Assembly (NCBI GenBank): GCA_025201865.1
Contig: MU602899.1
Coordinates: 1-23,113, forward strand
DNA from: Ramicandelaber brevisporus
Taxonomy: Eukaryota; Kickxellomycota; Ramicandelaberales; Ramicandelaberaceae
Direction: 5' to 3'
DNA: 23,113 nt
Shown here: in pieces, positions 16,543 to 23,113 of the stretch
Layout: each line of letters begins with the position of its first letter
Position numbering within the stretch: the stretch's first letter is position 1
Notes under the pieces: generated by a model
Seen by the model: only the letters and a program-made list of their open reading frames with translations
Database searches by the model: none
Told to the model about the DNA's origin: nothing
Translations under genes and position numbers: made by a program

Positions 16543-18039
16543 TTAGGAGAAAAGTTCTGCAAAGAGTGTAGGAAGAAGCGCAATGAGTACTGCATAAATC
16601 ACTTTGCAGCCATTAACAACGGCGCCGATGCCATGCAATGCTGTTTTAGAACTTGCGACACTGATATACATCGAGTAGCATGCGATTGCAAACAAATAGA
16701 CGAAAATTGCGATCGGTTCAGTCTTGATACCAGCGATGGTGCCAGCCAAGCCGGAAGTCCAGTCCGGACCAAGCTCAAAGAAGCGGAAACAACCTTCTCT
16801 CAACATCCCCGTCTCATCGCATCCATTACCAGATGCGTTGCCAGAGATGATGGCATGAAGAGACTGCGCCAAAATGTTGATGCATGCTGCGCGACTCCAT
16901 CGTCTCCCACGAAGTTCATTGACAAGAGTTTGGCGTAATTGTTCACCGCCAATGTACTGAAGGCGTCCGGAATACTCAAGCTCCTCATAAACGAGCTCGT
17001 AGAGAATGTCGCGAATGTGGACAACGTCCCAGAGAGCAACAGTCATTCCACCGCCTGTTAATGGATGGCGCATGTTGAAAGCGTCACCGACAAGAAGCAC
17101 GCCTGGTTCAGTGTTGTCAGACGGAGGCAGATACTGAGCTGGCATTGAGCGCAAACGCTCGGTATCGAGTGCCTTGAGAAACGAATCACGAACTGGGGAG
17201 GGAATATCCTTGACTGCAACATTGCGCATGTACTTGGCCAGTGCTCCAGATGATGCAGATGGAAGATTGCCAGGAACATCAACCAGAACGCGAGTCTCGG
17301 TAGCGCTGATCTGATACATGATGATGGATGATGGTTTGCCCAGGAAGATGTGGCCATTATTTGGCCGTGGAAGACAACATTGGTTCGCCAAGAATCCCGT
17401 CAAGTGAGACTTTGTGACCGGATTGCGTCCTTTAACTCCATCATTACCATGTGACGATGTGACTTGTTTGCGGAACTTGGACATGCATCCATCGGCAATA
17501 ATAACCAGCTTGCCACGGACAACAATGCTACTAGTGCTACTAGTGTTGCCGCCAGTTGGCTTGTATTTTGGTGTGCAGCGAACTCCAGTTACAGTAATTC
17601 CATCATCACGCACCAGTTCATTCGCTGTAGCCTCAAAGATGGTGACAGCCTTCGTGTTCTCGCACGACTCGCGCAGCTTCTTGATGAACCGACCGTGATG
17701 GAACGACCGTCCCGTGTAACGTTCGCCAGTCTGCGGATTCAGCGGATACCCGATGTGTGTTGATTGACCTTCATACTCCATGTGGAAACCATGCGACTCG
17801 ACAGCATCAATTCCCTCCAAGCACGATTCCAGACCGAGAATACGAAGAGCCTCAACACCGCCTGGCTGAAGATATTCGCCAACTATACGATTTGGTTCAC
17901 TCCAGTCTCGCTCAATCAGTGCAATTTTGTGTCCATCCCGACCAAGAGAAGAAGCGAGAGATGAACCGAGGACGCCAGCGCCAATGATGACAAGGTCAAA
18001 CTTTGTTTGAGTTGAGCTGAAAGGGTATGAGAATGGCAT
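16543..18039 (-). CDS. ERG1: Squalene epoxidase (squalene monooxygenase)
   Basis: A 498-residue FAD enzyme, almost the same length as yeast Erg1 (496). It converts squalene to 2,3-oxidosqualene in the ER, the first oxygen-requiring step of sterol synthesis and the target of allylamine antifungals. FAD/NADPH motifs are clear: LVIIGAGVLGSSLASSLGRD (16-35) with GxGxxG, IVGEYLQPGG (52-61), LVIIADG (178-184), and GDAFNMRHPLTGGGMTVAL (318-336). Two hydrophobic segments near the C-terminus (about 442-462 and 474-496) fit membrane anchoring. The ATG at 18039 is the first ATG in frame near the FAD domain. The frame stays open upstream to 18219 but starts there at a GTG. Codon use is normal; no frameshift is seen. 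Confidence 0.96.
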   Translation of the reverse strand: MPFSYPFSSTQTKFDLVIIGAGVLGSSLASSLGRDGHKIALIERDWSEPNRIVGEYLQPGGVEALRILGLESCLEGIDAVESHGFHMEYEGQSTHIGYPLNPQTGERYTGRSFHHGRFIKKLRESCENTKAVTIFEATANELVRDDGITVTGVRCTPKYKPTGGNTSSTSSIVVRGKLVIIADGCMSKFRKQVTSSHGNDGVKGRNPVTKSHLTGFLANQCCLPRPNNGHIFLGKPSSIIMYQISATETRVLVDVPGNLPSASSGALAKYMRNVAVKDIPSPVRDSFLKALDTERLRSMPAQYLPPSDNTEPGVLLVGDAFNMRHPLTGGGMTVALWDVVHIRDILYELVYEELEYSGRLQYIGGEQLRQTLVNELRGRRWSRAACINILAQSLHAIISGNASGNGCDETGMLREGCFRFFELGPDWTSGLAGTIAGIKTEPIAIFVYLFAIACYSMYISVASSKTALHGIGAVVNGCKVIYAVLIALLPTLFAELFS

Positions 18040-19559
18040 TTCGAGCAGAAAAAGAGAGAGAAAACAAGATGAAAAGAAGATTGTAATGAGAAGATAGATA
18101 TGGAGATGGAGATGGAGATAGAGATGGAAGATGGAGATGGAGATTGAGGCAGAGAATGTGGAACGCGTTAACAAACTCAACAGCATATCAGCAAGCCAGC
18201 ATGATATACCTGTTTTCACTGGAGCTTTACGCTGCAGCTCCGAACTCGTTCGGACATAGCTGTTGCGAGAGAGGAGAGGCGTGGCCAGTTAGCGCCGTTA
18301 GTGTCGTTGTCGACCACGCCTTGACTGGCTAAACAACCACACAACCGCCGTCCGCCACACACATTTCCGGTAGTGTTAAAGTGGCTTTGGTAGCTCAATC
18401 ATAAATGGTATTCGTTTAAATACCGCTTTTGAATTACTGCCCGTTTTAATGAACTGATTACATCCAAAATCAGCGCCACAGGCAAGAGTATGATACAGAT
18501 CGTTGCTCTCACTCTACTTTTTTTCTCAATTGTACATTGCATTTTTTTATTAGCGCTCCTGAGCGAGTTTTATTATACTCCTCATTTTCGAATAAATTAA
18601 GGCACGTCCAAGTCGCATTCAGATTAGCAACCTCCTCCTTCTCCTCTCTCGCTCTCCAGTTGTGTCCATCAGCTGCTGTATTCGCGAGCGTCCACACACA
18701 TATATACACACACACACACACACAACTCTTTTCGGTTTACTCTCCCTCCACTTCTTTTTGTGTATTGTGTACTGTGTATTGTGTATTGTAAACTGTATTG
18801 AGATTAGCAGAGAGTCGCGCGATTCCAGTTCATCACTCTCCCCTCTCCCTCCTCTCCCCCGATTCAGCGGCTGCAGCATTCCTCACGCCCCGTAACAGTG
18901 GATCGCTCTCACAGTTTATTTCTTTTGAAACCCTTTGCACAATCGTGTATTACGCCCGAGCCTTCCCCTTCCAGTCCCTCCACTCCACTTTTGTTGCTCA
19001 CGCCCTTCCGTACTCATTAAGGAAGGTACCCTAACTGTGGGTTAATCATCGCTTCCCCTCATTCCGCTCAGTCTTATTTTTGATTAATCCTTTGCAGTGC
19101 AAATCGACAGTAGTAGACGAGCATCAATAGTGGACTAGCATTCCCCTCATCTTTCGTCCTTCTTCTTTCCTTCCCATTTTCCCTTTTTTCGAAACAATCC
19201 CATTTCAAAACACATTCAAAAAGAGACGCCGGCAAAATTTCCCTGCTGCCCTGCCTCAACATCAGTCACACTTTGCTCCATCATTCTATCTCTCCGTCTC
19301 TCAATCTCTCTATCTCAGCTTTATAGTTTTGCTCTGCCTCATCATTGTACCTGCCTTCCTGCCTTCTTGCCTACTCGCCTATCTACTCACCTGCTTTGCC
19401 ATCGTCAAGCCATCTTTCTCTCGCTATCCAATTTGCTTCATTTCATTTCGCACTGTATTTCATCTAGTTACTCCAACTAGCCAGCCCCAAACAAAACACA
19501 CACACTCAAACACACACACACGCACACATCAATCCATTCATCCATCAATAACAGCCTCA
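18040..19559. promoter_or_regulatory. 1.5-kb intergenic region between ERG1 and the GFTH-repeat gene
   Basis: This divergent interval holds both promoters but no supported gene. Visible items are a GATGGA array (18100-18147), a CA array (18712-18724) next to an imperfect TGTGTATTGTGTACTG repeat (about 18759-18800), and long CT-rich stretches (about 18640-18870 and 19130-19330). CA-rich leader DNA lies just before the ATG at 19560. Frames that start at TTG or GTG here are low complexity. I found no clear SREBP-type element by eye. Confidence 0.5.
18100..18147. repeat. GGAGAT hexanucleotide microsatellite upstream of ERG1
   Basis: About eight GGAGAT/GGAAGAT units lie 60-110 bp upstream of the ERG1 ATG. 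Read on the minus strand in the ERG1 frame, the array encodes an open hydrophobic His/Leu/Ile/Ser-rich segment. Confidence 0.9.
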
Positions 19560-20282
19560 ATGAAGTTTATCAAACCTGCGTTTCTGCATACATCTGGGCT
19601 TGTTGCCTTGATTGTCGTTCTCGCAGCAGCAGTATTCATCCAGGCTGCAGCCATTCGATTCGACAACAATGAGCCTCGCCAAAATCGCGATCGAGAGCGT
19701 GTCACCCAGTTGATTCCATTAATTGCAGCTGCCGGATCCTCACCAAATGGCGATGCCATCGACATTCCGAAGCAAGGCAGCTCATCAGCTACAGCAACAA
19801 AGATGCAGAAGAAGCAAAAGCCGCAGCTCCCTCAACAGCTTCAACAGCAGCAACCATCAAAAAAGATGGCACCAACACCAACTATTCCTCAGCAGAATGG
19901 CAATATTCACGGCCCAACTCTCAAAGTCCTCAGCGGATTTACTCATACCATTGTACCAATTGCAGCAGCAGCAATGGCAACACCAACTCCATCACTGCCA
20001 AATCGCCCAGCCACTACAATTGCTCCGTCAGCATTGAATCTAAAAGATTCATCTAATGGTAGGGATGGTAGTAATAGCATCAATACCAATGATTCACCTG
20101 TTGTAGCCGACAATGGACGAGCGGCCAAAATGAAGAAAATCGATGCACTGAGTGGATTTACTCATTCTATTGTGCCCCGTGCTGCATCCAAGACTGCCCT
20201 GCCAATTGATCGCGGATTCACTCACTCTATTGTGCCGATGGAGGGTGCTGCACCAACTCCAGTGCCGCCAGCCATGATTTAA
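19560..20282 (+). CDS. Putative secreted precursor with three GFTH[S/T]IVP peptide repeats
   Basis: A 240-residue protein, family not recognised. Residues 12-31 form a strong signal-peptide-like hydrophobic core (GLVALIVVLAAAVFIQAAA). The rest is low-complexity linker rich in Q, P, S and A, with three copies of one peptide: LSGFTHTIVP (124-133), LSGFTHSIVP (197-206) and DRGFTHSIVP (217-226). Basic residues precede each copy (LK, MKK, DR), and R follows the second, which would suit Kex2-like or trypsin-like processing. The DNA of the copies differs mainly at third positions (CTC/CTG, TTT/TTC, CAT/CAC, GTA/GTG, CCA/CCC/CCG), so the peptide appears selected. This layout resembles fungal Kex2-processed repeat precursors and peptide pheromone or hormone precursors. 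A cell-wall or effector protein is an alternative. The ATG at 19560 gives the signal peptide directly; the upstream extension begins at a TTG. Confidence 0.72.
   Translation: MKFIKPAFLHTSGLVALIVVLAAAVFIQAAAIRFDNNEPRQNRDRERVTQLIPLIAAAGSSPNGDAIDIPKQGSSSATATKMQKKQKPQLPQQLQQQQPSKKMAPTPTIPQQNGNIHGPTLKVLSGFTHTIVPIAAAAMATPTPSLPNRPATTIAPSALNLKDSSNGRDGSNSINTNDSPVVADNGRAAKMKKIDALSGFTHSIVPRAASKTALPIDRGFTHSIVPMEGAAPTPVPPAMI
19929..20237 (+). repeat. Three coding repeats of the GFTH[S/T]IVP peptide
   Basis: The 30-base repeats lie at 19929-19958, 20148-20177 and 20208-20237, all in the same reading frame of the secreted precursor. They are separated by 189 and 30 bases, so this is a dispersed repeat, not a simple satellite. 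Confidence 0.9.
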
Positions 20283-20400
20283 ATGAACTGAGCTCAGCTG
20301 ATAGCCTCCAATTTAGCTTGCTTTTCCTTTGTATCACAACATCACTTGACGTTTTCTCTTTTTGCTGTTTCATGAAACGGCCAGGTTGCCACAATTCAGC

Positions 20401-20439
20401 ATCACAATCACAATCACAATCACAATCACAATCACAATC
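20401..20439. repeat. ATCACA hexanucleotide microsatellite
   Basis: Six consecutive ATCACA units lie in non-coding DNA about 120 bp after the stop codon of the GFTH-repeat gene. Confidence 0.92.
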
Positions 20440-20567
20440 GACATTATCAACATTACCATCATCAACTATCTGTTTTTGTTTCTTTTTTAAAAAAAAAACC
20501 TGATTGTAGTCGTTAACCATTGTTAGTGCTGTGTTAGTTTGTTGTGTTCTGTCATGCTTTACAAACA

Positions 20568-20675
20568 GTAAACGTGTAGTGGGAGGGAGGCGGATGTCGT
20601 GTCATGAATGTCTTCCCTCCTTGGCGGACCAACCACAAACTTGATTTCTTTTTCTTTTTCCTTTTCTTTTTCCAG
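20568..20675 (+). other. Candidate 5'UTR intron of the Dsc2-like gene
   Basis: Donor-like ACA|GTAAACGTG at 20568 and a long pyrimidine tract ending TTTTTCCAG at 20675 would give a 108-nt intron ending 14 bases before the ATG. The GTAAAC donor matches the one proposed for the dioxygenase gene at the left of the window. A second acceptor, CAG at 20678, is also possible. This is inferred from consensus only. Confidence 0.4.
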
Positions 20676-20689
20676 CAGTACTGTCAGAG

Positions 20690-22996
20690 ATGTTCACGAC
20701 AACGCAGGCGTCTGGTTACTACGCTGCGCCAGTGACGAAGCTGCTGATCGGCTCCATCACCTTGCTGTCTCTACTGGCCAGCATCTACCGTTTACAGCCA
20801 TACGCAGTGCTTAGTTTTGACCCTCATCTCATCCGCGACTTCCAACTTTACAGGCTCGCCACGTCGCAACTCATTGTTACAAGTTCATATGAGCTATTCC
20901 TGGTCGGCCTGCTACTCCACGAGCTACGAGGAGTTGAACGAATGCTGGGTGCAGCCAAGTATGCTTCGATAGTGTTTACGGTGATGGTTGTATTCGCGCC
21001 ACTGCTGCAGGTAGGGTTCTTGGCGGGCATTTGGTATTGGAATCAGAGCAATCAGGATTGCGCTATCAAAGTTAATGGATTGCCACCGGGATCGATTGTA
21101 TTGCTGACGGCGCTAATCGTTATTAGATGCAGTATATTACCAGTTGCCTATCGATTCAGAGTGTTTGGAGTTGTGTTTAGCGAGAGAATATTCATGTATT
21201 TATTGCTGGCCCAGCTGGTGATATTGCGGGCACCTTTAACGATTGTTCAGCTGAGCTCCGGTGTGATGGTGGGTGTAATGTATTCTTACAATATGCTGTA
21301 TATGAAGAGGTGGATATTCCCACAAAGGTTACAGAGCTGGGCACAGCTAAATGTGTTGAACAAGATTGTGTCATTTGGTGCAGTGGAGTTGCCTGGAGGA
21401 GGAGGAGATGGATTGTCATTAAACAATAACAGATATGGAAGACGACCAGTTGGAAGAAGAAACGATCCATATCCTGTAACTATCATGTACACTAACGTCA
21501 CCAATGCTCTCGGCTTGAATGCCGCTACTTCCACCACTGCTACTCCTTCAAATAACAGCAACAGCGACAACAGCAACAACAACACTGCTGCAAACGCAAA
21601 TACAAATGAGGATGCGAGTCAAAGCCAAGATCAACAGCAGTTACAAACACAAGCACAGACACAGAGACAAGCGCAGACACAGGGATCGACAAATACAATG
21701 CGCACATCAACTCGTCAACAACAGCACATGTATCCATTCCAAGAGCGATTTGATCGATCTCCTACTCAAACTAGACGAGGAATACAAGAGCGAAGCAGCT
21801 TCTTGAGTGCATTTGGTGCATTCCGTTCTCCTCCATCACAGCATCAGCAACACCATCAACAACAACAACAACAATATCAACAACAGTCAACAAGTACTTT
21901 GACAGGATCTGGAGCGAGCAATAACAACCATCGAGCATCACTGCGCAGTTTGACATGGCAAATTCCACTTCAACAAGATGAGCTCGGTCAAACCACTTCT
22001 ACAGCAACAAACCCGGCAGTATCATCTCTGTCGCGCCGTCGTAGTTCAGGCGCATTCAGTGAATCCAGTTTGACCGAGTACAGCGATGATGAAATCGATG
22101 ATGCATATTTACCAGCCGACTATCTCAACAATGGATTCAGACTTCCGCCATCTCCTCTACCAGCTGATGCAATTGATCATCCACTGGCATTCTTCAATGT
22201 TCCATCGCCATCTTCAGCTTCGATTCGAACGGGTGGCCGTGCATCATCTTCTATGGCTCCATCGATTGCCGAGTCTAGAATCTCTTCAATTTATAATCTG
22301 CCTCGAGCTTCAGGCGACTCTGCATCAATCAGCAATATTTCGACCCGGCCAATGTTCCATGGTAGATTTGGCGACAGACAAGCTACAGCAGCAACAACGA
22401 CAACAACGACAACGACGACGACGAGTGGGAGTATTACAAGTAATATACCAAACAGTAGCGCAAGTAGCTTGCATCGCCGCGGAAGAAGCATGTCATCTCT
22501 GCATTCATTGTTTACATCCTCTGAAGATAGCTCGAACCCCTTCAACTTTAACGCTCCTCCACAGCAGCCAGCATCATCATCCACGTCGACAGTCCGTCAA
22601 CCTCAACCTTCACTCCAGACAATGTCGACGACATCAGTAGCAACAACAGGCGATCACTATTCTTCCGCTGAGTCACCAACTGTAGTTCGGTCTCCAATTT
22701 CACCAGTGGCTACAATGAGAAGCTACGTTGACGCATTTACTAATTCAGCAGCGGATGCAGATGAATCGAGATCCAGCTCAACAGAACCGCAGATTGATGC
22801 ATTTGGGTTCACAAATGCGGTTAGGGATAATCCACTGAGACGACGTTCATCGATTCCGACAAATCAGCAAATATCAAGTAGCATAAGGTCAATGAGAAGT
22901 ATGTTCCCAAACATATCTCGACAGAGAATTGTGGAGGTTCTGCAAGAATCTGACTATGATGCAACGCGTGCAGTCTCAGTTTTACTAGATGAATGA
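20690..22996 (+). CDS. Dsc2/UBAC2-like rhomboid pseudoprotease with C-terminal CUE/UBA-like domain
   Basis: A 768-residue protein. Residues 1-215 form a multi-pass membrane domain (hydrophobic spans at about 17-33, 60-78, 90-116, 134-152, 163-180 and 184-205). It contains FDPHLIRDFQLYRLATSQLI (43-62) and ELRGVERMLGAAKYASI (78-94), which match the rhomboid-like Dsc2/UBAC2 family. The rhomboid GxSG serine motif is absent, so it is a pseudoprotease. The middle (about 240-720) is a long, disordered, Q/S/N-rich linker with CAA/ACA repeats. The end, SMRSMFPNISRQRIVEVLQE plus DYDATRAVSVLL (about 728-768), is a CUE/UBA-type ubiquitin-binding domain. Dsc2 is part of the Golgi/endosome Dsc E3 ligase complex that handles SREBP cleavage and membrane protein degradation. 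The linker is unusually long; most Dsc2 proteins are 300-400 residues. Confidence 0.82.
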   Translation: MFTTTQASGYYAAPVTKLLIGSITLLSLLASIYRLQPYAVLSFDPHLIRDFQLYRLATSQLIVTSSYELFLVGLLLHELRGVERMLGAAKYASIVFTVMVVFAPLLQVGFLAGIWYWNQSNQDCAIKVNGLPPGSIVLLTALIVIRCSILPVAYRFRVFGVVFSERIFMYLLLAQLVILRAPLTIVQLSSGVMVGVMYSYNMLYMKRWIFPQRLQSWAQLNVLNKIVSFGAVELPGGGGDGLSLNNNRYGRRPVGRRNDPYPVTIMYTNVTNALGLNAATSTTATPSNNSNSDNSNNNTAANANTNEDASQSQDQQQLQTQAQTQRQAQTQGSTNTMRTSTRQQQHMYPFQERFDRSPTQTRRGIQERSSFLSAFGAFRSPPSQHQQHHQQQQQQYQQQSTSTLTGSGASNNNHRASLRSLTWQIPLQQDELGQTTSTATNPAVSSLSRRRSSGAFSESSLTEYSDDEIDDAYLPADYLNNGFRLPPSPLPADAIDHPLAFFNVPSPSSASIRTGGRASSSMAPSIAESRISSIYNLPRASGDSASISNISTRPMFHGRFGDRQATAATTTTTTTTTTSGSITSNIPNSSASSLHRRGRSMSSLHSLFTSSEDSSNPFNFNAPPQQPASSSTSTVRQPQPSLQTMSTTSVATTGDHYSSAESPTVVRSPISPVATMRSYVDAFTNSAADADESRSSSTEPQIDAFGFTNAVRDNPLRRRSSIPTNQQISSSIRSMRSMFPNISRQRIVEVLQESDYDATRAVSVLLDE

Positions 22997-23113
22997 ATTA
23001 TACAAATCCACTCGTTTTCAAACAAATATGATTAGATTAGTTTGCTTTTAAACACCTACCTTAAATGCACATCGGGCTCCATCTTTCATAATTCTTGGGA
23101 ATCATCATCTGAA
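22997..23113. other. 3' flank of the Dsc2-like gene to the window end
   Basis: This A/T-rich 3' flank contains no clear polyadenylation signal. On the minus strand a donor-like AAG|GTAGGTG near 23051-23060 and a short frame from the window edge could belong to a convergent neighbour, but too little is present to call it. Confidence 0.3.

Larger units (their letters stand above)
20283..20689. promoter_or_regulatory. 407-bp spacer: peptide-gene 3' flank and Dsc2-like gene promoter
   Basis: This gap between two plus-strand genes contains an ATCACA array (20401-20439), a T-run/A-run pair (about 20480-20499) and a candidate 5'UTR intron (20568-20675). I saw no additional gene. Confidence 0.5.

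Noticed and set aside
22086-22640. 184-codon plus-strand frame within the Dsc2-like gene
   Set aside because: Alternative frame of low-complexity coding sequence; rich in H, Q and L with no domain.
23030-23113. End of a convergent minus-strand gene with a GTAGGT donor
   Set aside because: Only about 80 bases are available and short frames are expected by chance.

Overview
The window looks like nuclear DNA from a compact, intron-poor eukaryote, most likely a fungus outside the main ascomycete/basidiomycete crown. The evidence is OPI3-type phospholipid methyltransferase, ERG1 squalene epoxidase, COX17, a fungal-style F-box/LRR protein, a Dsc2-like pseudo-rhomboid, an HSF-type factor, single-exon genes and many CAA/CAG, AAC and GATG microsatellites. 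The lineage is inferred from gene content and style only. No rRNA, tRNA, CRISPR array or bacterial signal was seen.

Layout, left to right: a phytanoyl-CoA dioxygenase-family gene running off the left edge (minus); an aldo/keto reductase (plus); a small secreted six-cysteine protein (minus); an F-box/LRR-like protein (minus); OPI3 (plus) convergent with COX17 (minus); a 76-residue membrane protein (minus); an HSF-family gene (plus) split into two halves by about 1.2 kb of unrelated DNA; adenylosuccinate synthetase (plus); a long low-complexity IQ-motif protein (minus) whose frame is broken by a 167-bp tandem duplication; ERG1 (minus); a secreted precursor with three copies of a GFTH[S/T]IVP peptide (plus); and a Dsc2/UBAC2-like ER protein with a C-terminal CUE/UBA-like domain (plus). 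The last 117 bases hold no supported gene.

The genes do not form an operon and mostly do ordinary housekeeping: purine synthesis, phosphatidylcholine synthesis, sterol synthesis, copper delivery to cytochrome oxidase. ERG1 and the Dsc2-like gene could belong to one sterol-sensing circuit, but that is inference.

The best candidates for something new are (1) the secreted GFTH[S/T]IVP repeat precursor, where the DNA repeats differ mostly at silent sites while the peptide is kept; (2) the 1.2-kb insertion in the HSF gene, bounded by imperfect direct repeats and removable in frame; and (3) two perfect or near-perfect tandem duplications (77 bp and 167 bp), one doubling a candidate splice donor and the other frameshifting a gene. 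Both duplications must be checked against assembly error.
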